The notes below the pieces were generated by a model that was not told the origin of the DNA, made no database searches, and was given only the letters and a program-made list of their open reading frames with translations. 43,566 bases of DNA from an uncultured Bacteroidota bacterium (GTDB lineage: Bacteria; Bacteroidota; Bacteroidia; JABEUT01). Location: contig CAIWVW010000059.1 in assembly GCA_903916255.1 (NCBI GenBank), positions 1-43,566 on the forward strand, given 5' to 3'. Made by a program: the position numbers and the translations under genes. This document shows, one piece after another, positions 8,720-17,423 of this stretch; position 1 is the stretch's first letter, and each line of letters begins with the position of its first letter.

Positions 8720-9322
8720 ATGAAAAAGTTATCAGTAATTAATAATCAGTGGCCAGTGGTCAGCCGAAAGGTCTTTTTAGTCCTTAGCTGCGGACTTTCA
8801 ACCATTGGTTTTTCCAGTTGTGGCGGCGGGACCAAAGGCACTGCCGGAAATTCTGACACCTTAAAGCAATCGTGCTTAAATTCCATTAAAGCAATGGAAG
8901 CTAAACTAAAAGCTACTATTAGCCCCGACCCGGTTGTCTATAACCAGGCTGTATCTACCTATTTAAAATTTGCCAACAATTTCCCCAATGATACCATGGC
9001 TCCCATGTGCCTATTCGATGCTGCCAACATATCTATGAGCTTAAATCAGTATCAGCGCGCTGTTAACTTATATGATTCTGTTAATGTAAAATATCCAACC
9101 TTTAAAAGAGCGGCCGATTGCATTTTTATTCGCGGCTTTATTTATGATGATAAATTAAAAGATACCGCTAAAGCGCGTGCCATGTATCAAATGGTAATCG
9201 ACAAATATCCGCATGACAGTTTGGCTTCCCAGTCTCGCGCAGCATTGTCTATTCTTGGTAAAAGCTACGATGAAATCATTAAGCAGTTTGAAGAAAAGAA
9301 CAAAGCCACCAAGAAGTCCTGA
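8720..9322 (+). CDS. TPR-containing lipoprotein
   Basis: 200 residues. The N-terminus has a hydrophobic stretch ending in a probable lipobox (GFSSC, C34) followed by Gly-rich sequence, so it is likely a lipoprotein. The rest is helical with tetratricopeptide-like units (NQYQRAVNLYDSVNVKYP and a KARAMYQMVIDKYP unit), resembling the BamD/YbgF-like class of envelope TPR proteins but too short for BamD. The n-region of the signal peptide carries the translation of a dispersed repeat (SVINNQWPVVS), see 8727-8763. It starts 3 bp after the def stop, so translational coupling is likely, and is followed by a strong bidirectional terminator. The function is not recognised. Confidence 0.75.
   Translation: MKKLSVINNQWPVVSRKVFLVLSCGLSTIGFSSCGGGTKGTAGNSDTLKQSCLNSIKAMEAKLKATISPDPVVYNQAVSTYLKFANNFPNDTMAPMCLFDAANISMSLNQYQRAVNLYDSVNVKYPTFKRAADCIFIRGFIYDDKLKDTAKARAMYQMVIDKYPHDSLASQSRAALSILGKSYDEIIKQFEEKNKATKKS
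8727..8763 (+). repeat. Dispersed CAGTGGCCAGTGGTCAG-type repeat inside a signal peptide
   Basis: The run of TTATCAGT, AATCAGT, GGCCAGT and GGTCAG units is typical of an intergenic repeat seen across Bacteroidota. Here it is coding and gives residues near 4-15 of the lipoprotein. A diverged copy is at 11419-11442. Confidence 0.55.
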
Positions 9323-9342
9323 TTTAGTTAATCAACTTCAAT

Positions 9343-9384
9343 AAAAAAACCTGAAGCATTTTTAATTTTGCTTCAGGTTTTTTT
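9343..9384. terminator. Bidirectional rho-independent terminator
   Basis: Perfect inverted repeat: AACCTGAAGCA pairs with TGCTTCAGGTT around a 10-nt loop, flanked by A7 on one side and T7 on the other. It serves the TPR lipoprotein (plus) and the DUF4412-like gene (minus), which converge here. Confidence 0.92.
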
Positions 9385-9404
9385 ATTTCCAGTCGGGTTC
9401 CGGC

Positions 9405-10082
9405 CTAATTGCCTCCGCCCATATTTTTCTGGGCATCCTGGAAAATTTCTTCCTGTGTCATCAGCTTATAGCCTTTAGGCGCTATAAATGTGTCATCGGA
9501 AACAGATTGTTTTTTCACATTGGTAGCCGACATTAATATACCCATTCCCGACCTCCTGATGGTAAATTCGAGCGGAAAGCCTTTCAAGCCTTTAAATTCA
9601 CCGCTTTTTACCGGCCCGGAAATAATGCCGTCTGCATAATATATATCCGAAGTAATAGATTGTCCCTGCGCATCAACAGAGGTTATTTGTGCTTTGTGGC
9701 ATGTGTAGCCGGCTATTTCTTTAGTTCCATCAACATATTTAAAATCGGGGGCCTTATCATCATCTTTTGCATCGTCGCGCTTAACCTGGTATTTGTTGCC
9801 GCCCATTTCTTCAATAACGATAGGCTTATCCGTTGATGTGTGGTCGCTGTAACTTGTAATTTTCATCATTCCCATATCGGAAACAGATTTTTCCTTTTCT
9901 CCTTTCAGATATATTTTCATACTGCTGCCCTGCATCATGGCTGCATATTGCGGGTTATCCACCGTAACGGAATATGTGATTACTCCTTCAAAATTAGTGT
10001 CGGTTGAAAGCTTCGGTGCAATAAATGACATAGCAGCCAATCCAATGGTAGCCAAACCTGCCATAAATGTTATTTTTCTCAT
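9405..10082 (-). CDS. Secreted DUF4412-like protein
   Basis: 225 residues with a cleavable signal peptide (MRKITFMAGLATIGLAAMSF then IAPK). The body resembles DUF4412/GLPGLI-like periplasmic proteins of Bacteroidota: FEGVITYSVT near the start, a central KEIAGYTCHKA, a tyrosine-rich DIYYAD, FKGLKGFPLEF, and an end FIAPKGYKLMTQEE. These families look like beta-rich lipid- or ligand-binding folds; no activity is known. It is a monocistronic unit between the terminator at 9343-9384 and a promoter that overlaps the serS 3' end. The TCHKA block holds the only cysteine of the mature protein. Confidence 0.7.
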   Translation of the reverse strand: MRKITFMAGLATIGLAAMSFIAPKLSTDTNFEGVITYSVTVDNPQYAAMMQGSSMKIYLKGEKEKSVSDMGMMKITSYSDHTSTDKPIVIEEMGGNKYQVKRDDAKDDDKAPDFKYVDGTKEIAGYTCHKAQITSVDAQGQSITSDIYYADGIISGPVKSGEFKGLKGFPLEFTIRRSGMGILMSATNVKKQSVSDDTFIAPKGYKLMTQEEIFQDAQKNMGGGN

Positions 10083-10105
10083 AGTTAAAGGTGTTTTATT
10101 TGATG

Positions 10106-10134
10106 CAAAATTATGTTATTTTCTGAAAAATCAA
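10106..10134 (-). promoter_or_regulatory. Promoter of the DUF4412-like gene (TTG-N18-TAATTTTG)
   Basis: On the minus strand TTG (10132-10134) and TAATTTTG (10106-10113) are separated by 18 bp, a good fit to the Bacteroidota -33/-7 consensus. The -33 element overlaps the last codons of serS, so this gene need not depend on serS transcription. Confidence 0.6.
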
Positions 10135-11402
10135 CTGATATAATCAAACTTGGTATACGGTATTAGTACCTCCGGAATTCTAACGCCTTTATCATCCTGA
10201 TTGTTCTCGAGCAGGGAAGCTACAATTCGCGGCAATGCTAAGGCACTTCCGTTTAACGTATGTGCCAGCGCAGGTTTATCTTTATCTTTTTTGTAGCGCA
10301 GTTTCATGCGGTTGCTTTGGAATGTTTCAAAATTGGAAACGGAGCTGACTTCCAGCCAACGCTTTTGTGCTGCCGAATAAACTTCCATATCGAATGTTAA
10401 GGCAGAAGCAAAACTCATATCTCCTCCGCAAAGTTTTAAAATACGAAAAGGCAGATTTAAACTCCTTAGCAAGCCTGCCACATAATCACGCATTTCTTCC
10501 AATGCTTTGTAAGATTCTTCCGGCATACGAATCTGAACTATTTCTACCTTGTCAAACTGGTGTAAACGGTTAAGCCCACGCACATCCTTTCCATACGAAC
10601 CGGCCTCACGGCGGAAACAAGGTGTGTATCCGCAATTTTTTATGGGCAATGTGGAAGCATCTACAACCATATCGCGATAGATATTGGTAATAGGAACCTC
10701 GGCGGTCGGAATGAGGTATAATTTATCTTCCCCTACAAAATACATCTGTCCTTCTTTATCAGGCAATTGGCCTGTACCAAAACCGCTATCCTCATTAATT
10801 AAAATAGGAGGCTCAATTTCCAAGTAGCCTGCCTCATGGGCTTTATCAAGAAAGTAATTTATAAGCGCCCTCTGTAGTTTGGCGCCTTTTCCTTTATATA
10901 CGGGAAATCCGGCGCCTGAAATTTTTACACCCAATTCAAAATCAATAATGTCATACTTTTTAGCCAGGTCCCAATGCGGCAACGCATTTTCCCCAAGTTC
11001 AGGAATTGCACCTTCCGTATGAAAAACCTCATTATCTTCAGGTGTTTTCCCGTTAGGTACGCTGGAATGCGGCATATTCGGAAGCAAAACGGCTTTTGTA
11101 TGCAGTTCTGTTTCTATCTTTTTTGTTTCTGCTTCAAGCAATGTAATATCTTCTTTCCATTGGGTGGTATTAGCTTTTAGCGCATCTGCCTCAGCCTTTT
11201 TCCCTGCCTTATATAATTCACCAATTTCTTTGGATGCTTTATTAAGTTGAGCCAAAATTCCATCGAGATTTGTCTGAGTGGAACGGCGTTTTTCGTCAAT
11301 GGCAAGTATTTCATCGATGACGGGTTTCGCATCAAAATTTTTAATTGCCAGACGGGAAATTACTTCTTCCGGGCTGCGGCGTATGTAGGATAATTCTATC
11401 AT
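10131..11402 (-). CDS. serS: Seryl-tRNA synthetase
   Basis: 423 residues, the usual length. It charges tRNA-Ser (and tRNA-Sec where present). An N-terminal antiparallel coiled-coil arm (about 28-105, rich in Lys/Glu/Ala) precedes a class II catalytic core with motif 2 (GYTPCFRREAGSYGKDVRGLNRLHQF, cited in part as FRREAG and RLHQFDKVE) and motif 3 (NGSALALPRIVASLLEN). The TAEVP loop for serine recognition is present (LIPTAEVPITN). ATG at 11402 is preceded by a 50-nt leader with a dispersed repeat. No T-box or other leader structure was seen. Confidence 0.96.
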   Translation of the reverse strand: MIELSYIRRSPEEVISRLAIKNFDAKPVIDEILAIDEKRRSTQTNLDGILAQLNKASKEIGELYKAGKKAEADALKANTTQWKEDITLLEAETKKIETELHTKAVLLPNMPHSSVPNGKTPEDNEVFHTEGAIPELGENALPHWDLAKKYDIIDFELGVKISGAGFPVYKGKGAKLQRALINYFLDKAHEAGYLEIEPPILINEDSGFGTGQLPDKEGQMYFVGEDKLYLIPTAEVPITNIYRDMVVDASTLPIKNCGYTPCFRREAGSYGKDVRGLNRLHQFDKVEIVQIRMPEESYKALEEMRDYVAGLLRSLNLPFRILKLCGGDMSFASALTFDMEVYSAAQKRWLEVSSVSNFETFQSNRMKLRYKKDKDKPALAHTLNGSALALPRIVASLLENNQDDKGVRIPEVLIPYTKFDYIS

Positions 11403-11418
11403 GTTCTATAAAGTTGTC

Positions 11419-11442
11419 ATTGGCCAGTTATCAGTAGTCATT
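11419..11442 (-). repeat. Diverged GGCCAGT repeat in the serS leader
   Basis: TTGGCCAGTTATCAGTAGTCA shares the GGCCAGT / TATCAGT units of 8727-8763. It lies between the serS -7 box and its ATG and would be in the 5' untranslated region. Confidence 0.45.
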
Positions 11443-11457
11443 TAATACTTATGAGAG

Positions 11458-11465
11458 CAAAAGTA
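11458..11465 (-). promoter_or_regulatory. -7 box TACTTTTG for serS
   Basis: TACTTTTG on the minus strand, 55 bp upstream of the serS ATG. A TTG lies 24 bp further upstream, slightly wide for the -33 element. Confidence 0.45.
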
Positions 11466-11502
11466 AAATAAATCCGGCTATTTCACCGACAACGGTACGC
11501 TG

Positions 11503-11871
11503 TCAACTGAGTACTTTTCTGGTAAAACTGGCAATCCAAATAATTCTCGACCATCGGAAAGTTACCGGGAAAAGTGCAAAAACCAAGGTAAGAATAATGA
11601 ATACGAGCACAGCGGGAGAAAAGTCCCACCAAAACATATTAACCGTATATAATAAGGTTATAAGCGCGGTTTGCAACCCATATGATACATACATGGCTCC
11701 ATAAAAATAACCTACTTCGCGCTCGAATTTTAAGTTGCAATGCGGGCAATGCTTATTCATCCGCAAGCCATTCTTTAAACTATACGGGTTATTGTTTTCA
11801 AATACCTGCCCAACATCGCACCGGGGGCATTTGTTGGCAATTGTGGCGTGTATGATATCGGTTATTCTCAC
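11503..11871 (-). CDS. DUF983 family membrane protein
   Basis: About 122 residues from a GTG at 11871; a TTG at 11904 gives 11 more residues but overlaps the -7 box at 11902-11909, so it should not be in the mRNA. The family pattern is clear: CPRCDVGQVF and a second pair CPHCNLKFERE form a four-Cys zinc ribbon, then EVGYFYGAMYVSYGLQ leads into two hydrophobic segments (about 70-110). It is predicted to be an inner-membrane protein. DUF983 has no established function. It is separate from serS (100 bp gap) and from the T9SS cargo genes. Confidence 0.85.
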   Translation of the reverse strand: MRITDIIHATIANKCPRCDVGQVFENNNPYSLKNGLRMNKHCPHCNLKFEREVGYFYGAMYVSYGLQTALITLLYTVNMFWWDFSPAVLVFIILTLVFALFPVTFRWSRIIWIASFTRKVLS

Positions 11872-11901
11872 GTTTGCAAGAGGAATAAATACATTAAAAT
11901 G

Positions 11902-11909
11902 CAAATATA
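11902..11909 (-). promoter_or_regulatory. -7 box TATATTTG for the DUF983 gene
   Basis: TATATTTG on the minus strand, 30 bp before the GTG start at 11871. No convincing -33 element. It decides against the TTG at 11904 as start. Confidence 0.4.
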
Positions 11910-11952
11910 CGTTACCGGCACATACTTATCATGGCTGAGACTTTCCTTAAAT

Positions 11953-11987
11953 AAAAAAATGGAAGATTATTAATCTTCCATTTTTTT
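11953..11987. terminator. Rho-independent terminator after the disrupted T9SS cargo gene
   Basis: A7 + TGGAAGATTA pairs perfectly with TAATCTTCCA + T7 around a minimal loop. On the minus strand it ends transcription of the gene finishing at 12025; the A/T flanks make it bidirectional. Confidence 0.9.
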
Positions 11988-12024
11988 ATTTTACCAAAGG
12001 GGTTCCTTCGTACAATTATTCTTC

Positions 12025-15000
12025 TTACCTTATCAATTGCAGGAAACCATCCCTCTTATATGTATTACCCTGGCACGTACCTGTAACTATATAATAATAT
12101 ACTCCATCCGGTGCATTGCCTCCGCCTTCGGTAGTTCCTGTCCAGTAACTGTTAGGGTCGGTCGAGTTGAACATCTCCTTGCCCCAGCGGTCATAAATTA
12201 TTATAGACCAGGCACTCATGTTTTCCGTTTTTATGTAGAATACATTATCCAATCCCAATGAGCCTTTATTATTTGGCGTAAATACGTTCGGCACAAAAAA
12301 GTTAAAGCATGGCACATCCACTATAATTGTAACAAGCCTCTCTACCTGGCAGCCTACCGAATCGGTTCCGGTAACAGTGTATGTGGTGGTAACTGTGGGT
12401 GTTACTTTTACCGTATCGCACCACGGAGGGTTTAAACAAGTTACAGGCGGTGCCCATGTGTAGGAAGCCAAGGTCTTGCCAAAAGCTCCTATAATGGTAT
12501 CATTCCCTTGCAATATAACTTTATCGCAGCAAGCCGCAAGCGGAGGACTGACAGGAGTTATAGTAGTTGTTTTAAAAGTAGTGCAGCCATCAGATACCGT
12601 AAGCGTATAGGTTGTAGACACACTGTCTGTTACCGTTATGCTGGAAGATGTTTCTCCGCCAGGCTCCCACAAATAAGTAAGAGACCCCGTACCTGTGGCA
12701 TTTGCAGTAAGCACCACAGGTTGGTTGGCACAAGTTAAACTTGGAGGATTTACAGTAACTTTAGGTGCAGCCCTTAATGTAATTGTAAAAGTAGTTGTAT
12801 CAGCACAACCCAGAGAATTAAAGGCAATCAAAGTAATGGTTGAATCAGCATCAATGTTTTTGGTAATATACTTTGTACCAGTAGAACCGTTGCTCCACAA
12901 ATAGGTTGTTCCTCCGCTGGCAAATAAAGTATCCGTTTTACCTAAACATTTCCATGCAGTTCCTTTAATTACGGGCTTTGGAAGCGGAACTACTTTTACC
13001 GTGTAAGGTAAATGCAAGGTATCGCATTTGCCGTAAACAGTTGCCGTGTAGGTGGTAGAAACTGTATCGCTTACATTTATTGACGAGGTGGTAGCTCCGG
13101 TGCTCCATTTGTATGTTCCTGTACCTCCAGTAATATTAGCAGATATTACGACAGGGCTATTCGGGCAAACAGAATCGACATTTGAATTTATTGTGGCTGT
13201 AAGCGGTTTTATTATTCCGATTTTTACGGTAGCCGAATCTCTGCAGGAACCGTAAGCAGCGTAAAGGGTGTAGGTAGTAGGTACGGTAGGGCTAACAATA
13301 ATTACACTCGTGGTGCTGTGGTTAGACCACAAATAAGTTGAGCCGCCGCTTCCGGTAAGTTTCACGGTATCGCCTGCACAGGTAGAATCTTTGGATGGCC
13401 TGATAGCTGCAGCCGGAGAAACTATATGAACGGTGAATGTTGTATCATGAAAACAATCTCCATTATTGGACGTAAGCGTAAAAGTTTGCGTACTGCTAAT
13501 CACTTTCACAATAGAAGTGGTTGTTGCACCCGTACTCCACGAATAATTATTTCCGCCAGAGGCGACTAATGTATCCGAATATCCCGAGCATACGGAATCT
13601 TTCCCTGTAATTACAGGTTTAGGTACAGCATACACTTTTATAGTAACCGTTGCTGCTGCATTGCACCCATTGGAATCAAACCCTACAACGGTATATGTAG
13701 TTGTTACCGTTGGCGTGGCTGTTGGATTCGGGCAAGTATTGCAAGTCAAACCTGAAGTCGGAGTCCAGCTATATGTTTTTACGCCGCTTGCCGTTAATGG
13801 AACACTGGCGCCATTGCATATGCTGTCTACCGCAGGCACAACTGTAATAGTTGGGGTAACCGGGTTTTTAAGTGTAATCGTTATAAAAGTTCTACAGCCC
13901 TCGCTATCGGATACGATACAGGTGTACGTACCTGCAATAAGCCCTGTATCTTTCTGGGTAGTCTCACCATTGCTCCAACTATAGGTGTAAGGAGGAATTC
14001 CACCGGTAGGATATGCTGTAATATTTCCTTTAGACAAAGCGCAGTTTGGATTAGTGTCTCTTGCAGTTACTCCATATCCCACTTTTCCGGTAATTATTAC
14101 CTGGGCCGAATCAAACCTGGGCGGACAAGAACCATCTGTTACCCTAACGGTATAAATACCTGCACACATTCCGGTATCTGTTTGGTTTGTGGAGCCATTA
14201 CTCCAACTGAATTGGAAAGGAGAAATGCCACAATTAATTGTAACCGTTGCTCTGCCGTCACATGCTGAACAGGAACTTGGATTGCCTGAGGCTGAAGAAA
14301 TAAGGCTTGCAAGCGGAGGAACGTTAATGGCGCATACAAATGAATCGCCGGCTGCATACAATAAATTATTCTGACCATACACCAAATCGTAAATAGTATT
14401 GGCAAGTTTTATGGTTGTATCCACCTGCATCGATGAATTGTAAACACGAACCGTATCCTGACAACCCAGGAAAATATCGTCGCATGGGCTTACAGCCAAC
14501 CCGCCCCAATCCGGTTTATTCTGGGATAAAATAACACTGCTAACAGCTATACTGTCATCCAATGTCCCCGTGTTTTTATAAAGTCGTTTTAAAGTGAGGC
14601 TGTTGGTTATATACAACCAATTCGGACTCACAGCAATTCCATCATACCCATTCGCTACATCATTACCGGAAGCAACATAACTGGGAACATTACTTTCCTG
14701 GAATCCAAAATTATCAGGAGTAATATAGTTTGTGGGAGCAAGAGAAGGCAGAGGAAGTGAAACTATAACATTATTAAAAACGGTTGGATGCGAAGCAGAT
14801 TGTGCTGTAGCCATATAGCAGACAAGTCCGGATGGGTCCGGTGCAATAAGAACTATGTCATGGAAAGGTGTAGTTGCACTCAAAATATTTACAGGCGTAA
14901 CGCTAATCATGTTCGTATCTAAAATACAAGCCTGATTATCGCCGGACGTTCCTCCCGCTCCAATAATAATGTTACCATAACATGGGTTGAACACAGCCCT

Positions 15001-15856
15001 CCAAAATTCATTAAGCTGAGTAGTTCCCGGAGATGTTCCGAGCAGCGCTCCCAAGGTATTAATTTTCATTGCCCTTGCCCCGCTACTATTAAAACCTTCC
15101 GTAATATAGGCTGTCCCTGAATTTCTGTTTACCGCAACATCCCCATAATATCCATATGTATCGAAGGCTGTAGCATTAAAAACCCAAAGCGGGCTGCCTG
15201 TGCTGCTAAACTTTTCCAACTGCAAAGGCATCCAGCTTCCGAAGGCATACACATTGCCATTATAATCGTAATCGATATCATAAGCCCTGTCGTATATCGA
15301 ACTATAGAGCGGGTCGGTACTCCAAGGGTCAATAACCAGTGTTTTGCTTTTGTCGTAATTCTCATTAATACTGAATGATTCTGTATTCCCGCTTACTTTA
15401 TATGAAACATCAATACTCCCTGAACCGCTGCTGTAATAGCTAACAGGGGCATGGTCTGTAATTTCGCCCACTTTGCTGTTGAAAACCACATTGCCTTCTT
15501 TATCAATTTTCAATCCACCGGCATTGGAATACTCCAGTTTTACTTTTGAAATATCAGCTCCCGGATGTAAAATAATAGCATATTCTATTCCCTGCTTTCC
15601 ATTGGGAAAAGTATATTCCAAATCGATTCCCGGATAAATATCTTTATAGGTTATTTTTTTGAAAATATCCGTTTTAATAAAGTCGCTTTTTCCTTTAGGA
15701 TATGTATAATAATAGTTCAATTTACCGGCGCTTTCCAAAGTAACGGAAGAATTGGCAGCTACCCAGTCAGAATGCATTGTGTGAACCACAGGAGGAGGCA
15801 AATTTTCATCCGGGTCTTTTCCTGAAGATGCTTTCCCTTTCAAGGGAAATTCTTTG
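12025..15856 (-). pseudogene. T9SS type B cargo protein, C-terminal fragment (gene split by IS1595-family insertion)
   Basis: Open for 1274 codons from the insertion point; there is no start or signal peptide, and TAG follows a few bases inside the element. The order is: rest of a DUF7948-type N-domain (IYPGIDLEYTFPNGKQGIEY, to about 170); a repeat region that may form a propeller (about 175-515); two SprB-type repeats (SPFQFSWSNGSTNQTDTG and PPYTYSWSNGETTQKDTG); about seven Cys-paired Ig/PKD-like repeats (ICNGASVPL, VCSGYSDTL, TCAGDTVKL and so on); and a type B sorting domain (VPNVFTPNNKG, IIYDRWGKEMF, APDGVYYYIV, GFLQLIR end). Removing 15857-18332 and one target copy joins it in frame to 18334-18624, giving 1371 residues. 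Without a Sec signal this part cannot reach the T9SS. Confidence 0.93.
15849..15856. repeat. Target-site duplication ATTCTTTG (left copy)
   Basis: Directly abuts the left inverted repeat and is identical to 18333-18340. Eight base pairs is the known duplication length for IS1595-family elements. Confidence 0.95.
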
Positions 15857-15878
15857 GGTAACTACTTACATTGTGGGA
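15857..15878 (+). repeat. Left terminal inverted repeat of the IS1595-family element
   Basis: GGTAACTACTTAC then ATTGTGGGA; pairs with 18311-18332 read in reverse complement (…CTTTATGGGA) with two mismatches. Confidence 0.93.
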
Positions 15879-16051
15879 TAGGGTAAAAGTCAGTATTATA
15901 TCAAATAATGATGAAGTAAAGTAAAAAATAACTATTTTTAGGTTGTGTTTATTTATGGTGTAATTTTGGAGAAACAAAATTATCCAAGGGATGCCAAAAG
16001 GATTTTACAGAATACCCAAAGTTAAAACCTCTGATATACTATGGATATATA

Positions 16052-16282
16052 TTACTGTTTATTCTCAAGCAATTTTTGAATTTTTCTTTCCAATTCCGGA
16101 TGGCAAACATCCCAAGTTATTTTTTTTGATTCTTTATGGACTTGGATATTATATGCTTTTTTATGGCATATATCACATTCTGTTTCATTCAGAATTTTCG
16201 CCCTTCTTTCGGATTCTTCTTTCACTTTTTTCATAAAAGCATCCGTTTGTGCTTTTATTTTCCTATTTACTTCTGAAAACAT
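16052..16282 (-). CDS. Small Cys/His protein carried by the IS element
   Basis: 76 residues from ATG 16282: a charged, probably helical N-half (VNRKIKAQTDAFMKKVKEES) followed by CDICHKKAYNIQVH and VCHPE, that is C-x2-C-H with a later C-H pair, which looks like a small zinc-binding unit. Family not recognised. The complementary strand is also open (15991-16236), but the Cys/His pattern and charged composition favour the minus-strand reading. It is divergent from the transposase gene across 166 bp. It might regulate the element or be pure cargo; neither is shown. Confidence 0.5.
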   Translation of the reverse strand: MFSEVNRKIKAQTDAFMKKVKEESERRAKILNETECDICHKKAYNIQVHKESKKITWDVCHPELERKIQKLLENKQ

Positions 16283-16317
16283 GGTCGGTTAATTTAAAGC
16301 GTTAGCGACTATGGCAA

Positions 16318-16347
16318 GGGGGTAGGTTTACGAGACCTGCCCTTTTA
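16318..16347 (+). terminator. Terminator-like hairpin upstream of the transposase gene
   Basis: GGGTAGGT (16320-16327) pairs with ACCTGCCC (16335-16342) with one G-U pair, around a 7-nt loop and followed by TTTTA. No plus-strand gene ends here. Its position fits the insulating hairpins some elements use to block transcription coming in from the flanks. Confidence 0.4.
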
Positions 16348-16401
16348 TCATTTACAAAGATAATTATTTCAGTGTGAATATTTATTTTCAAATTTAGGTA
16401 G

Positions 16402-16428
16402 TTTGTGGGACTTATTATGTTACCTTTG
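16402..16428 (+). promoter_or_regulatory. Probable transposase promoter (TTTG-N15-TACCTTTG)
   Basis: TACCTTTG (16421-16428) fits the -7 consensus and lies 20 bp before the ATG. The upstream TTTG is closer than usual (15 bp). The -33 region contains TTGTGGGA (16403-16410), an 8-mer also present in the left terminal repeat. Confidence 0.5.
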
Positions 16429-16448
16429 CCGCATCAAATTTAAACGCT

Positions 16449-17408
16449 ATGACTTTTAATTTCAAATCGGTAATAGAACTTTTAGACCATTTTAAGGATG
16501 AGCAAACTTGCAGAGAGTTCTACGAACAACAACGCTGGGGCGGCTCTCCCGTATGTCCTCATTGTGGAAGCACTAAAGCACCTTACAAAACAAATAGAGG
16601 CTTTAAATGCTCTGAAAAACTTTGCGCTAAAAAGTTTACCGTTACCGTAGGGACAATATTTGAGCAGTCTCATATCCCTTTGCGTACATGGTTTGCAGCT
16701 ATCTACCTAATTACAGCCCATAAAAAAGGTATTAGTTCCGTGCAATTAAGTAAAGACTTAAACATAAGCCAAAAGACCGCATGGTTTTTATTGCACCGAA
16801 CACGGGAAATGCTAAGGAACAAAAAGCCTGTAATGCTTAATAATAACGTGGAAATTGACGAAACATATATTGGTGGCAGAGAGAAAAATAAACACGCTAA
16901 TAAGAAAACTCCAAAGGATTACAGAACTACTGCGGAAAAGATAAAATCCAATGCCGGAAGGTCGTTAACTGATAAGGCAGTTGTATTGGGATTAGTGGAA
17001 CGGGATGGTAAGGTAATTGCTAAACTTGTGCCGGATGCACGGGCAAAACATCTTATCCCTATTATTGAAAAGCACGTTGCTAAAGGCTCTAATATGCTAA
17101 CGGACGAATGGTATGCTTATGGACAATTACATTTAAAAGGATATAGCCATAAAACAATACAGCATAATCTTAAAATATACGTCCAGGGTGAAGTTCATAC
17201 CAATACAATAGAAAACTTTTGGAGCGTTTTAAAACGTGGCTTATATGGCATCTATCATTATACAAGCAAAAAGCATTTAGATAGATACTTGGATGAGTTT
17301 TGCGCCCGTTACAATACAAGGGATTTGACCGGAGCAGAAAGATTTGAAAAATTCTTGCAAGAAAGTGAAAGTAGGTTATCGTGGAAAGACCTTGTAAATG
17401 CTGCATAA
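16449..17408 (+). CDS. IS1595 family transposase (ISXO2-like)
   Basis: 319 residues. The N-terminal zinc ribbon of the family is clear (CPHCGSTKAPYK … FKCSEKLCAKKFTVTVGTIFE, about 36-76), then a helix-turn-helix stretch (ISSVQLSKDLNISQKTAWFL). The DDE-like catalytic domain starts at VEIDETYIGG (first Asp), with the second Asp in MLTDEWYAYG and the last motif NTIENFWSVLKRGLYGIYH followed by KKHLDRYLDEF. Nothing appears truncated or shifted, so the enzyme should be active. It moves the element by cut-and-paste or a related route; the 8-bp target duplication seen here agrees with the family. It is expressed from its own promoter inside the element. Confidence 0.95.
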   Translation: MTFNFKSVIELLDHFKDEQTCREFYEQQRWGGSPVCPHCGSTKAPYKTNRGFKCSEKLCAKKFTVTVGTIFEQSHIPLRTWFAAIYLITAHKKGISSVQLSKDLNISQKTAWFLLHRTREMLRNKKPVMLNNNVEIDETYIGGREKNKHANKKTPKDYRTTAEKIKSNAGRSLTDKAVVLGLVERDGKVIAKLVPDARAKHLIPIIEKHVAKGSNMLTDEWYAYGQLHLKGYSHKTIQHNLKIYVQGEVHTNTIENFWSVLKRGLYGIYHYTSKKHLDRYLDEFCARYNTRDLTGAERFEKFLQESESRLSWKDLVNAA

Positions 17409-17423
17409 TAATTCGTATCTTTG
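17392..17423 (+). promoter_or_regulatory. Candidate promoter TTG-N21-TATCTTTG at the transposase 3' end
   Basis: TTG (17392-17394) and TATCTTTG (17416-17423) lie at the end of the transposase gene, pointing into the 90-bp gap before the convergent HEPN-like gene. No open reading frame follows, so a product would be non-coding. Confidence 0.4.

Noticed and set aside
12025-15843. 12025-15843 as an intact gene starting at TTG 15843
   Set aside because: No signal peptide, starts in the middle of a DUF7948-type domain, and the missing part is found across the IS element.
15991-16236. 81-codon plus-strand frame (MPKGFYRIPK…) at the left end of the IS element, with TAATTTTG upstream
   Set aside because: It is antisense to the Cys/His mini protein, is rich in Phe/Tyr/Leu as expected for a complement of a Lys/Glu-rich gene, and has no recognisable domain. 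The minus-strand reading is preferred.
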